Positions 1 to 7,821 of a DNA stretch of 27,485 nt are shown here, piece after piece. The position numbers and the translations under genes were made by a program. The notes below the pieces were generated by a model that was not told where the DNA came from, did no database searches, and worked only from the letters and a program-made list of their open reading frames with translations. This DNA comes from JBCCRH01 sp039208045. Its GTDB lineage: Bacteria; Bacteroidota; Bacteroidia; Chitinophagales; Saprospiraceae. Within the stretch, counting starts at the first letter, position 1. Every line of letters starts with the position of its first letter. The stretch covers positions 1 through 27,485 of the forward strand of contig JBCCRH010000023.1 in assembly GCA_039208045.1 (NCBI GenBank). The letters are read 5' to 3'.

Positions 1-951
1 CCCTATCAACCCCCAGAGATGCAGCTTACCAAGGAACAGCTACAAAAGATCGCAAGTGAAACGGATTTAGGGATTCTCACCATCGGGCGAAATGCTGGCG
101 AGGGTGGTGATCGGTTTGAAGTGAATGATTTTTTGTTATCAGATATAGAAGTAGCCATGATTAAAAATGCCTGTGAAGTATTTCATGAGGTAGGTAAAAA
201 AGTAGTGGTTGTGCTTAATATTGGTGGTGTCATTGAGACCGCTTCTTGGAAGGCCTTGCCAGATGCAATTCTCTTGGCTTGGCAGGGGGGACAAGAAGGA
301 GGAAATTCAGTCGCAGATATTTTGGGCGGCAAAGTAAACCCAAGCGGGAAGCTCCCTATGACGTTTCCGCTTACGCTAAACGATCATGCCTCCAATGCTA
401 ATTTCCCTACCGAGGGAGGGCACTTTGGTATAGAAGATATTTTTGGTATGATGTTTTTTGGGCCACCACAGCGGCCAGAAGCAGAACAGGTGCGTAATCG
501 TGATTATACGAATTATGAGGAAGGGGTCTATGTGGGCTATCGACATTTTGATAAAACTGAGCTAGCAGTTTCCTATCCCTTTGGGTACGGCTTATCCTAT
601 ACTAGTTTCGAATTAAGTGAGCTGAATACAGAAGTAGTGAATGACACTATTCAGCTGACCGTAAATATCAAAAACATAGGCAATCTTTCTGGGAAGGAAG
701 TAGTACAGGTGTATGCCTCTAAAGTTGAAGCTTCAATTGATCGTCCAATACAAGAATTGAAAGCATTCCGAAAGACAAGTGAGCTAGCACCAGGTATAGC
801 AGAGACAATAAACATACAGATTCCAGTGAAAGAACTGAGCTATTGGGATGAAGCTCCTGCTCAATGGCAACTCGAACAAGGGAAGTACAATATTAAAGTA
901 GCGCCCTCTTCAAGAGCAGAGGGCTTACAGCAGTTGATTCTATTGGAATAG
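1..951 (+). CDS. Glycoside hydrolase family 3 beta-glucosidase, C-terminal part (5' end outside window)
   Basis: The reading frame is open from the first base, so this is the last 316 residues of a longer enzyme; the first ATG at 19 is internal. Visible are the GH3 C-terminal alpha/beta sandwich domain (about residues 10-125), with GRNAGEGGDR, whose Glu sits where GH3 beta-glucosidases carry the acid/base residue, and GGQEGGNSVADILGGKVNPSGKLPMTF in two conserved blocks; then a fibronectin III-like domain (about 220-310) with GKEVVQVY and RPIQELKAFRK. Family role: removal of terminal beta-linked glucose or related sugars from oligosaccharides. The N-terminal TIM barrel with the nucleophile Asp and any signal peptide lie off the window, so substrate and location cannot be judged. 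It is convergent with clpX and the two stop codons abut. The family is certain; the substrate is not. Confidence 0.93.
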   Translation, partial: PYQPPEMQLTKEQLQKIASETDLGILTIGRNAGEGGDRFEVNDFLLSDIEVAMIKNACEVFHEVGKKVVVVLNIGGVIETASWKALPDAILLAWQGGQEGGNSVADILGGKVNPSGKLPMTFPLTLNDHASNANFPTEGGHFGIEDIFGMMFFGPPQRPEAEQVRNRDYTNYEEGVYVGYRHFDKTELAVSYPFGYGLSYTSFELSELNTEVVNDTIQLTVNIKNIGNLSGKEVVQVYASKVEASIDRPIQELKAFRKTSELAPGIAETINIQIPVKELSYWDEAPAQWQLEQGKYNIKVAPSSRAEGLQQLILLE

Positions 952-2196
952 CTAGGCTGCCTTAAGCTTACTCAACTTAGAACGATTGATTTTATTCTCG
1001 GCATACTCCCGAGTAATTAAAAACTCAGTGACTTCATTTTGCGAAGGCAACTCAAACATCGCATCCGTCATAATCGCCTCGCAAATGGAGCGTAGCCCAC
1101 GCGCTCCTAAGTTAAATTCTAAGGCCTTTTCGGCAATAAACTCTATAGCATCTGTAGAGAACTCCAGCTTGATATTTTCCAGATCGAATAGCTTTTTATA
1201 CTGCCGAATCAAGGAGTTTTTGGGCTCCATTAAAATGCGCTTCAGCGCTTTTAGATCAAGTGGTTCGAGGTAGGTAAGTACTGGTAAGCGACCAATAAGC
1301 TCTGGAATAAGACCGAAGGACTTCAAGTCCTGATGGTTGATATACTGCAGCATTCGCTCCTTGTCCACGTCCTTGGTTTCAGTAGCATTAAAGCCAATGA
1401 CTTGTGTATTGACTCGGCGAGCAATAATTTTTTCAATACCATCAAAAGCCCCTCCACAGATGAACAGTATGTTCTGTGTATTAATCTTCACTAATTTCTG
1501 CTCCGGATGCTTTCTGCCACCCTGTGGAGGAACATTTACGTCGGTGCCTTCCAGCATTTTCAACATCGCTTGCTGTACGCCTTCTCCCGATACATCTCTG
1601 GTGATAGAAGGGTTATCGCTTTTGCGTGAAATTTTATCGATTTCATCGATATAGACAATCCCGCGCTCAGTAGCCTCTACATTGTAGTCGCATACCTGCA
1701 ACAGACGACTTAGAATGCTCTCCACATCTTCTCCCACATAACCCGCTTCTGTAAAAACAGTAGCATCCACAATGGCAAAAGGGACATTCAAAAACTTAGC
1801 AATCGTCTTGGCGAGCAGCGTTTTTCCCGTTCCCGTGCGGCCGACGAATAAGATATTAGACTTTTCAATTTCTACCTCATCATTAGAGGGCTGGCGCAAA
1901 CGTTTGTAATGATTATACACGGCTACCGACAGAAACTTCTTAGCTTCTTCCTGCCCAATAACGTATTGATCGAGGTGTGCTTTTAGGTCTTTAGGCGTAA
2001 TGCGATCCGGCATAAAGAATTCCTTTGGCTGCTCATTAGTCTTTTTACCTCCATACAACTCCTCTTCAATGATTTCACCAGCTTGCTCCACACAAACTTC
2101 GCAGATATGGCCATCGATACCTGCAATCAGAATAAGTGCTTCTGATTTATCTCTTCCACAAAAGGAACATCTATAATTTTGCTTACTTCTACGCAT
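952..2196 (-). CDS. clpX: ATP-dependent Clp protease ATP-binding subunit ClpX
   Basis: AAA+ unfoldase that recognises tagged or damaged proteins and threads them into ClpP in the cytoplasm. The 414 residues match the usual length. An N-terminal zinc-binding domain has C10-x2-C13 and C32-x2-C35. The AAA+ module follows: Walker A GRTGTGKT (119-126), pore loop GYVGED (152-157), Walker B IVYIDEID (180-187), the RKH pore loop in GGRKHPEQ (near 229), the ClpP-docking IGF tripeptide at 267-269, and sensor-2 GARGLR near the C-terminus. All key residues are present. The start is ATG at 2196, just before the zinc domain. It is the last gene of the minus-strand tig-clpP-clpX cluster, 84 bases after clpP, and that gap carries a stem-loop (see 2223-2257) that could set ClpX dosage relative to ClpP. 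Confidence 0.98.
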   Translation of the reverse strand: MRRSKQNYRCSFCGRDKSEALILIAGIDGHICEVCVEQAGEIIEEELYGGKKTNEQPKEFFMPDRITPKDLKAHLDQYVIGQEEAKKFLSVAVYNHYKRLRQPSNDEVEIEKSNILFVGRTGTGKTLLAKTIAKFLNVPFAIVDATVFTEAGYVGEDVESILSRLLQVCDYNVEATERGIVYIDEIDKISRKSDNPSITRDVSGEGVQQAMLKMLEGTDVNVPPQGGRKHPEQKLVKINTQNILFICGGAFDGIEKIIARRVNTQVIGFNATETKDVDKERMLQYINHQDLKSFGLIPELIGRLPVLTYLEPLDLKALKRILMEPKNSLIRQYKKLFDLENIKLEFSTDAIEFIAEKALEFNLGARGLRSICEAIMTDAMFELPSQNEVTEFLITREYAENKINRSKLSKLKAA

Positions 2197-2222
2197 TTGT
2201 ATTGAATGATATTAAAAATAAT

Positions 2223-2257
2223 GAGGTTTGAAGTTAGCCTAAAAAACTCCAAACCTC
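2223..2257 (-). promoter_or_regulatory. Stem-loop between clpP and clpX
   Basis: Inverted repeat with 13-base arms (2223-2235 and 2245-2257) and a 9-base loop. In the minus-strand transcript the arms read GAGGUUUGGAGUU and AACUUCAAACCUC and all 13 positions pair, one as G-U; on the plus strand the same position would be an A-C mismatch. This asymmetry favours a structure used in the clpP-clpX mRNA. A U-rich stretch (AUUAUUUUUAAU) follows on the RNA side, so it could be a partial terminator, an RNA-processing or stability element, or simply a separator. The role is inferred. Confidence 0.55.
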
Positions 2258-2280
2258 AAACTTAACGCTAGAAGATGTTC

Positions 2281-2991
2281 TTATGCGTCTTCTTTCTTAG
2301 GATTGTTGCGATCTAGTACCTCATCAATCAAACCATATTCTTTTGATTCTGTAGCCGTCATCCAGTTATCGCGATCGCAATCTTCTGAAATTTTATCGTA
2401 CTCTTGGCCAGTATGGTGAGCTAATATATCGTACAATTGCTTCTGCATATCTTTGATCAAGCGGTAGGAAATTTCCATATCCGAAACTTGTCCCTGCATA
2501 CCACCTAGTGGCTGGTGAATCATTACTCGGCTATGGTATAAGCACGTACGCTTGCCATTGGTACCAGCTGCTAGCAGCACGGCGCCCATAGAAGCCGCAA
2601 GGCCCGTACAGATCGTAGCTACATCAGGTGATACATATTGCATGGTATCATAAATACCCAAACCAGCAATCACAGAACCACCAGGGCTATTGATAAACAT
2701 CTGCACATCGCGCTTAGGATCTGTAGATTCCAAGAACAGTAGCTGTGCTTGAATCACATTGGCCACATAATCCGTCACTGGCACACCCATGAAGATAATA
2801 CGGTCCATCATTAGGCGAGAGAACACATCAATAGCCTGAATATTCATCTGGCGCTCTTCAATAACAGCAGGGGTGAAGCCTTGGATATTAGGGATAGTCG
2901 TTGCCGTGTGTTGGGCATATTTTTCGAGGTGCATGCTACTCATATTCAAGTGCTTGGTAGCATACTTCATAAATTCATCTTTGTGAAACAT
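2281..2991 (-). CDS. clpP: ATP-dependent Clp protease proteolytic subunit ClpP
   Basis: Serine peptidase that forms the degradation chamber used with ClpX. The 236 residues include the full catalytic triad: Ser134 in GLAASMGAVLL, His159 in VMIHQPLGG and Asp208 in DRDNWM. Their spacing (25 and 49 residues) is identical to E. coli ClpP. The oxyanion/substrate strand MFINSPGGSV is at 98-107. The N-terminus is longer than in E. coli ClpP, about 40 residues before the conserved core, as is common for Bacteroidota ClpP, and is probably removed as a propeptide. The chosen start is ATG at 2991; internal Met8, Met17 and Met20 are alternatives. It lies 71 bases downstream of tig and upstream of clpX on the same strand, a standard arrangement that implies co-expression. 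Confidence 0.97.
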   Translation of the reverse strand: MFHKDEFMKYATKHLNMSSMHLEKYAQHTATTIPNIQGFTPAVIEERQMNIQAIDVFSRLMMDRIIFMGVPVTDYVANVIQAQLLFLESTDPKRDVQMFINSPGGSVIAGLGIYDTMQYVSPDVATICTGLAASMGAVLLAAGTNGKRTCLYHSRVMIHQPLGGMQGQVSDMEISYRLIKDMQKQLYDILAHHTGQEYDKISEDCDRDNWMTATESKEYGLIDEVLDRNNPKKEDA

Positions 2992-3062
2992 GGCTTTTAA
3001 ATTTTTGCGGTTGATTTAGATGTATACAACAACGAAATGAGTAATCGGTTGAACTGACTAAT

Positions 3063-4463
3063 TTATTCTTCCTCCTCTAGCTGTAGCTGAGCCATATTTG
3101 CCGCTGCTCGCGCCTCATCTAAGATATTGTCAAACTCTTCTTTGGATACTTCTTTTTCTGCAATATTCACTTCCTCCAAAGCACGGTCGAACACCTTATC
3201 GGTCATCGCTTCTTCTGCCAAACGCTCTACTTGCTGTTGGTCAGAAAGGATGCGTTCCATAAAGCTTTCCATCAAGCCAGACGGTAGCTGCTGGCCACCA
3301 AACATGCTCTGCATCTGGATAGCGGCGCGCTTTTGGATGTCTACCATCTCTATTTTTAGCTCAAATTGCTGTGTAATTTTATTGCGAATCAGCGTCCAGC
3401 TTAGGTTCTTTTTGAAATTGTCAAAATCCTTTTCTATCGCTTCTTCCGTTGTTTCTTCATTAGTAGTGAGCATCCATCTTTTGAGGAAGGCTTCGGGGAA
3501 CTCTAGCTCATTGAGCTCCAATAAGCGATCCTGCAAGTCGCGAGAGAGCAAGGCTTTCGCTTGGCCCTCGTAAGAACCTTGAATACCTTTCTTTAGCTCT
3601 TCTCTTGCTTCTTCTTCGGAAGCAACATTGCCCTCACCAAAAGCCGTGTCGAAGAATTCTTGGTCGAGCTCAGCATCTACCACTCGGCCTACTTCTGTGA
3701 TTTCTAGTTCAAAGCGCTCATTAACTTCTTGATCGTCATCTTCTAGTTTGAGTAAGTACTTGCGTGCGTAGTCTTCCGTTTCTCCTTCTAATTCAAATAT
3801 ATTGACTGATAGACGATCACCCTTTTTTAGCGTAAGCAACTGCTCCTTTATTTCTTCGTTGCTGATGTTGTTAACGAGCAAGCTAAACTCTGCTTCGTGG
3901 CCTTCTTCCTTCAGCGCATCTCCTTCCATTTCTTTCGCATCAAAGGTAACAATATCATTCTCTTGTATATCGTCTTCTGGTTGGATGCGTTCACCAAATC
4001 GTTTCTGTAGGTTTTTGAGTTCCTCGTCGATCATCTCGTCTGTTACGGCGAGCACGTACTTGGTGTACGAATGGATCGGAGCAAGCCCGTCCAAGGTAAA
4101 CTCAGGAGCAAGTCCGACATCAAACTTAAACTCATAGTCCTCCATTTCCCTTGGATTCAGGTCAAGTGCTTCCGAATCTTCCGTAGGAATAGGTTGACCC
4201 AAGAAATTAATATTTTCGTCTTCTAAGTATTTGAAGAGTTCGTCTTGCAGTGTTTTGTGTACTACTTCTGCCAATACTTGCTTCCCAAACATCTTCTTAA
4301 GTACGCTCGTTGGCGTTTTACCTTTGCGGAATCCTTTCAGGCTGGCCTCTTTGCGATACTTACTAAGTTCGCTATTAAATTCCTTGAGATAATCTGATTT
4401 TTCGATCGTAATACTGATCATATTATTCAGTTGATCGATTTCTTCCCTTACAATTTTTGGCAT
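3063..4463 (-). CDS. tig: Trigger factor, ribosome-associated chaperone
   Basis: Binds near the ribosomal exit tunnel and shields nascent chains. The 466 residues, read from ATG at 4463, begin MPKIVREEID. The ribosome-docking signature appears as GFRKGKTP (44-51) in an N-terminal domain of about 130 residues. A divergent FKBP-like prolyl isomerase region follows (about 150-250), then a long, strongly charged, helical C-terminal chaperone domain ending in a Glu-rich tail. The frame stays open upstream through the terminator and the tRNA gene to 4607, but that 48-residue extension is a translation of RNA-gene sequence and is rejected. Upstream lie only the tRNA-Leu terminator and a short AT-rich leader. 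Sequence outside the N-terminal signature is divergent, as is usual for Bacteroidota trigger factors; the gene order tig-clpP-clpX supports the call. Confidence 0.95.
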   Translation of the reverse strand: MPKIVREEIDQLNNMISITIEKSDYLKEFNSELSKYRKEASLKGFRKGKTPTSVLKKMFGKQVLAEVVHKTLQDELFKYLEDENINFLGQPIPTEDSEALDLNPREMEDYEFKFDVGLAPEFTLDGLAPIHSYTKYVLAVTDEMIDEELKNLQKRFGERIQPEDDIQENDIVTFDAKEMEGDALKEEGHEAEFSLLVNNISNEEIKEQLLTLKKGDRLSVNIFELEGETEDYARKYLLKLEDDDQEVNERFELEITEVGRVVDAELDQEFFDTAFGEGNVASEEEAREELKKGIQGSYEGQAKALLSRDLQDRLLELNELEFPEAFLKRWMLTTNEETTEEAIEKDFDNFKKNLSWTLIRNKITQQFELKIEMVDIQKRAAIQMQSMFGGQQLPSGLMESFMERILSDQQQVERLAEEAMTDKVFDRALEEVNIAEKEVSKEEFDNILDEARAAANMAQLQLEEEE

Positions 4464-4514
4464 AGTGCAAAATTTAAAAATGGCTAGCGATAAGATGAAG
4501 ATATGCGCTTGTGC

Positions 4515-4558
4515 GATAAAAAGAAATGGTGGCCGTCTCGTGAAAGAGGACCACCATT
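4515..4558 (-). terminator. Rho-independent terminator of tRNA-Leu
   Basis: On the minus strand, AATGGTGG (4558-4551) pairs perfectly with CCACCATT (4532-4525). The enclosed 18 bases have some further pairing (CTC with GAG). The stem is followed directly by TTCTTTTTATC. It lies 11 bases past the 3' end of the tRNA and before trigger factor, so it should end the tRNA transcript and separate it from tig-clpP-clpX. Confidence 0.8.
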
Positions 4559-4568
4559 GTTGACTGTG

Positions 4569-4650
4569 TGCGGGTGGAGGGACTCGAACCCCCACGCCTC
4601 GCGGCACTAGATCCTAAGTCTAGCGCGTCTACCAATTTCGCCACACCCGC
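4569..4650 (-). tRNA. tRNA-Leu, anticodon UAG
   Basis: An 82-nt class II tRNA read on the minus strand. The 7-bp acceptor stem (GCGGGTG with CACCCGC) is perfect, with A as discriminator base. The anticodon stem CTAGA/TCTAG encloses the loop CTTAGGA, which places TAG at 4616-4614. The long variable arm (GCC-GCGA-GGC) is the mark of Leu/Ser/Tyr tRNAs. The T-arm has the loop TTCGAGT. The 3' CCA is not encoded (ACAC follows), so it must be added by nucleotidyltransferase. It reads CUN leucine codons. It has its own -7 promoter element (4695-4702) and terminator (4515-4558), so it is a single-gene unit. Confidence 0.97.
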
Positions 4651-4694
4651 TTTGTTCGGCGATATAATTAACATGCCCTTTTGAAAAAGCGTTG

Positions 4695-4702
4695 CAAATA
4701 TA
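4695..4702 (-). promoter_or_regulatory. Promoter -7 element of tRNA-Leu
   Basis: On the minus strand this reads TATATTTG, an exact match to the Bacteroidota consensus TAnnTTTG, 44 bases upstream of the tRNA 5' end. No good TTTG -33 box is found at 19-21 bases; a TTTG lies only 12 bases upstream. Confidence 0.5.
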
Positions 4703-4825
4703 GGGGGATTTTTTCAAAAAAAGTATAGCCGTGAAAAAATATCTGCCCAGATAGAGAAATTAAAGCGGTGAAAATGTTGGAGTTAAACCTCATTTTCAAC
4801 TTGTTTTTTGTTAGATTTGTATAGA

Positions 4826-4986
4826 AGACTTGTTTCGCCGGCCACTAAATGGCTGCAAGCGGCAAAATTTTATCCTGCACTGCGTTAAAAAGCCTCGCCG
4901 ATGCTACGGCATCGCCTGCGTTTTTTGCCTTGTTCAGAATGAAATTTGCTACGCTTTCGCTCATTCGCGACCGGCGGAACAAGTCT
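4826..4986. repeat. 161-base imperfect palindrome, possible MITE/REP-like intergenic repeat
   Basis: The two ends are 18-base terminal inverted repeats agreeing at 16 positions: AGACTTGTTTCGCCGGCC at the left against AGACTTGTTCCGCCGGTC read inward from the right. The similarity continues inward as an interrupted stem (GCAAAATTTTATCCTG against GCAAATTTCATTCTG) to a central hairpin CGATGC-TACG-GCATCG at about 4899-4914. The whole unit could fold as one long cruciform or RNA hairpin. A 54-codon frame (4849-5013) is open across it; I regard this as a by-product of the repeat rather than a gene. No second copy was found in this window, so membership of a repeat family is inferred from the structure alone. 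Confidence 0.6.
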
Positions 4987-5096
4987 AGAGTCAACTCTAA
5001 ACGAACGCCTTAGCTTCATTTCAACTATCCTTTATTGGGTGCTGTTCTTCCCAGGGCAGTAACCGTGGTTTAAAAACTGAAAAAGTAGGATGCTCT

Positions 5097-7322
5097 ATGG
5101 CAGCGATAGTAGAAATAAAAAAAGAAGAGCTGCAAACGATTGAAAATGCTTATCGAGGAATGGTAAAGTCCATAAAATCAAATATGGACAGAGATGATAA
5201 AGTCAATATTCGAAAAGCGTTTGAAATTGCAGCAGATGCCCACCGATTCCAGCGGCGTAAATCGGGGGAGCCGTATATATTGCATCCTATATCTGTAGCC
5301 ACTATCTGTGCAGAAGAGATCGGGCTGGGGCCTACAGCGATTATTGCTGCATTGCTCCACGATGTAGTAGAAGATACAGAAGTTACCTTAGATGATTTGC
5401 GGGAAGTATTTGGGGATCGAATCACTAAAATAGTGGATGGCCTCACTAAGCTGGATTCTGCCTACAATGCAACCAGCCCCCAAGCGGAGAACTTCAAGAA
5501 AGTGCTGAGTACACTAGTAGAAGATGTGCGAGTGGTACTCATCAAAATGGCAGATCGTTTACACAATATGCGAACGTTGGGTGCCATGCCCCGGCATAAG
5601 CAACTCAAGATCGCTGCGGAGACCAGCTATATCTACGCACCGCTGGCGCATCGCTTAGGACTGTACAACTTTAAAACGGAATTTCTGGACCTCTGCATGA
5701 AGATTACAGATGCAGAGCACTACCACGGCATTGCCAAGAAACTAAGCGAAACTAGAAGATCACGAGAGCTCTACATCAACGAGTTCATCAAGCCGCTCAC
5801 GCAGCGATTGGACGAGATTGGAGTGCCCTACCGCATTTTGGGTCGACCCAAATCTATCTACTCCATCTGGAATAAGATCAAGACCAAGAAAGTACCTTTC
5901 GAAGAAATATATGATCTCTTTGCAGTGCGTATCATTGTGGATGTGCCCATTGATAAAGAGAAGTTGATCTGCTGGCAAGTCTATTCTATCGTAACAGATG
6001 TGCATACCCCCATTCCCGAGCGATTAAAAGATTGGGTGACGACGCCCAAATCTAATGGCTACGAATCGCTGCATACCACCGTTATTGGGCCGCAAGGCAA
6101 ATTTGTAGAAGTGCAAATTAGAACAGAGCGGATGGATGAAATTGCAGAAAAGGGATTCGCAGCGCACTACAAGTACAAGGGGATTTCCCGCCATCCCGAT
6201 GTGTATGAACGCTGGCTGGATAGTGTCCGCGAAATACTGGACGGGCCGGATACCGATGCTGTAGAATTCCTGGGCGATTTCCGTTCCAACAACTTATTTA
6301 ATGAGGAAGTATACGTATATACTCCCAATGGCGATATGAAGATTTTGCCGAAAGGCTCTACTGCCCTCGACTTTGCCTTTAGTATACACACGGATATTGG
6401 CTACCATTGCACTGCTATTAAGGTGAATAATAAGCTAGTCCCTATGGGCTACAAGCTCAAAAATGGAGATCAGTTATACATTACTACCAATAAGAATCAG
6501 AAACCTACGGAAGACTGGCTGCGGTACGTGATTACAGGGAAGGCACGCTCTAAGATTCGCTCAGCGATGAAAGACGAGCGTCGTAAAAAAGGAGAAGTCG
6601 GCAAAGAAGCACTAGAACGGAAAAGCAAAAATATAAAGGTACCTTTTGATGAAGTAGTGGAGACCTTGGTGAAGTATTACAACTACACCTCTCATGCCGA
6701 TCTGTACTTCGATATCGCAATGGATAATCTCACCATTCCTGAGATATTTAAGGTGTTCAAAGGCGAGCAAGGCAAATTAGTGGAGATTATCCAGAAAGAG
6801 GTAGTGGCTCCGGTACGGCCACCCATTTCGCCCGAGCGACTCAAGCGAAAGCAAAAAACACAGGGTAAGCCGCGCCTAATGATTAATGGAGAACCAGCAG
6901 AACGATATAACTATATTCTGGCTAACTGCTGTAACCCCGTGCAAGGAGATCAGGTATTTGCCTATTTGACGGCCAATGCGGGCTTAAAGATTCATAGGTC
7001 GAACTGCCCCAATGCGACTAACTTAATGGCAAATTATGGCTACCGAGTAATGAAAGCAGAGTGGATTAGTACGACGGAAACCACCTTTGTGGCGGATTTA
7101 AAAATAACAGGAATTGATGATGGTCCAGGTATTATTGAACGGGTAACTAATCAAATTTCCTCTATATTGGGACTCAACATTCGATCCTTCAATATTAAAG
7201 GCGATGGAGGCTACTTTGAGGGCAAAATTAGCTTATTGGTAGCCAATATTGATCAATTGAATATTGCTATTAAGGCTTTACAAAACCTCGGCAACGTCTC
7301 TAGCGTTACTAGAGTAGAATAA
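5097..7322 (+). CDS. Bifunctional (p)ppGpp synthetase/hydrolase (RelA/SpoT homologue)
   Basis: Makes the stringent-response alarmone (p)ppGpp from GTP/GDP and ATP and hydrolyses it. The 741 residues have the full long-RSH layout. The HD hydrolase domain (about 25-180) has H63, H88-D89 and D153 in MADRLHNMRTL, so the hydrolase site looks intact. The synthetase domain (about 235-365) has GRPKSIYSIWNK (249-260), KSNGYESLHT (318-327) and EVQIRT. A TGS domain (about 405-465) starts VYVYTPNGD. A Cys-containing domain has NCCNPVQGD and HRSNCPNA. A C-terminal ACT domain covers about 660-741. With both catalytic halves intact it should be bifunctional. The start is ATG at 5097, with AGGA six bases upstream. 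Fur follows after 15 bases and a STAS gene after that, suggesting one operon. Confidence 0.97.
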   Translation: MAAIVEIKKEELQTIENAYRGMVKSIKSNMDRDDKVNIRKAFEIAADAHRFQRRKSGEPYILHPISVATICAEEIGLGPTAIIAALLHDVVEDTEVTLDDLREVFGDRITKIVDGLTKLDSAYNATSPQAENFKKVLSTLVEDVRVVLIKMADRLHNMRTLGAMPRHKQLKIAAETSYIYAPLAHRLGLYNFKTEFLDLCMKITDAEHYHGIAKKLSETRRSRELYINEFIKPLTQRLDEIGVPYRILGRPKSIYSIWNKIKTKKVPFEEIYDLFAVRIIVDVPIDKEKLICWQVYSIVTDVHTPIPERLKDWVTTPKSNGYESLHTTVIGPQGKFVEVQIRTERMDEIAEKGFAAHYKYKGISRHPDVYERWLDSVREILDGPDTDAVEFLGDFRSNNLFNEEVYVYTPNGDMKILPKGSTALDFAFSIHTDIGYHCTAIKVNNKLVPMGYKLKNGDQLYITTNKNQKPTEDWLRYVITGKARSKIRSAMKDERRKKGEVGKEALERKSKNIKVPFDEVVETLVKYYNYTSHADLYFDIAMDNLTIPEIFKVFKGEQGKLVEIIQKEVVAPVRPPISPERLKRKQKTQGKPRLMINGEPAERYNYILANCCNPVQGDQVFAYLTANAGLKIHRSNCPNATNLMANYGYRVMKAEWISTTETTFVADLKITGIDDGPGIIERVTNQISSILGLNIRSFNIKGDGGYFEGKISLLVANIDQLNIAIKALQNLGNVSSVTRVE

Positions 7323-7337
7323 ATATAAGTAAACGAT

Positions 7338-7811
7338 ATGGCAGCGGTTAGAACTCAAGAAGATATTATAAAAGAAGTCAAGAATATTTTTTCGTCACAT
7401 CTGGAGCAAAACAATTTCCGGAAAACGCCTGAACGTTTTGCCATTCTCGAAGAAATCTACAAGCGAACGGATCACTTCGATGCAGAAGCACTATATATTC
7501 ATATGAAAAACCAGAACTATCGGGTGAGCCGTGCAACGGTGTACAACACCTTGGAGTTACTGGTGAATTGTGATTTGGTAAAAAAGCATCAGTTTGGTAA
7601 AAACCTGGCGCAATACGAAAAATCATATGGCTATAAGCAGCACGATCATTTGATCTGTGTAGACTGTGGAAAAGTATTGGAGTTTTGTGATCCACGCCTA
7701 CAGCAAATCAAAAATATGATGGGTGATTTATTGAAGTTCAATATCACTCACCACTCGCTCAATTTATATGGTCAATGTGATGGGGCTTGCCCAAAAACAC
7801 AGGGAAAATAG
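7338..7811 (+). CDS. Fur-family metal-responsive transcriptional repressor
   Basis: A winged-helix DNA-binding repressor that responds to a metal ion (iron, zinc or peroxide-sensing types cannot be told apart here). 157 residues. The N-terminal winged helix has RKTPERFAILEEIY and the recognition-helix segment VSRATVYNTLELLV (about 62-75). The dimerisation/metal domain has KQHDHLICVDCGKVLEF with the first Cys pair C-x2-C. The second Cys pair is C-x3-C (GQCDGACPK), whereas E. coli Fur has C-x4-C and many relatives C-x2-C; the structural zinc site is probably still formed. It is 15 bases after rsh and 10 before the STAS gene. Fur between RSH and PurA genes is an order I recall from other Bacteroidota. 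Confidence 0.93.
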   Translation: MAAVRTQEDIIKEVKNIFSSHLEQNNFRKTPERFAILEEIYKRTDHFDAEALYIHMKNQNYRVSRATVYNTLELLVNCDLVKKHQFGKNLAQYEKSYGYKQHDHLICVDCGKVLEFCDPRLQQIKNMMGDLLKFNITHHSLNLYGQCDGACPKTQGK

Positions 7812-7821
7812 TTGAATGTAG

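Larger units (their letters stand above)
4651..5096. other. 446-base gene-free region between tRNA-Leu and rsh
   Basis: Contents in order: the tRNA promoter element (4695-4702); an 8-bp inverted repeat TGAAAATG/CATTTTCA (4769-4776 and 4791-4798) followed by a T-rich stretch, with no plus-strand gene in front of it to terminate; the 161-base palindromic element (4826-4986); a small hairpin TAGAGT-CA-ACTCTA (4986-4999); and the rsh leader. No TAnnTTTG element is seen before rsh, so its promoter is unidentified. An AGGA six bases before the rsh ATG is a plausible ribosome binding site. Confidence 0.7.

Noticed and set aside
903..924. Inverted repeat GCCCTCT/AGAGGGC near the end of the GH3 gene
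   Set aside because: A 7-bp stem inside coding sequence with no T-tract on either strand; not enough to call a terminator for GH3 or clpX.
1337..1654. Long antisense frame opposite clpX, and many similar frames opposite other genes
   Set aside because: These are shadows of strongly conserved genes; their translations are low-complexity Ser/Arg-rich sequences with no motif.
4464..4607. 48-residue N-terminal extension of trigger factor
   Set aside because: The frame is open only because it runs through the terminator and the 3' part of the tRNA-Leu gene; the family start MPKIV is at 4463.
4849..5013. 54-codon open frame starting MAASGKILSC
   Set aside because: It is read straight through the palindromic element and has no recognisable domain or ribosome binding site; repeat-derived frames of this kind are usually not genes.
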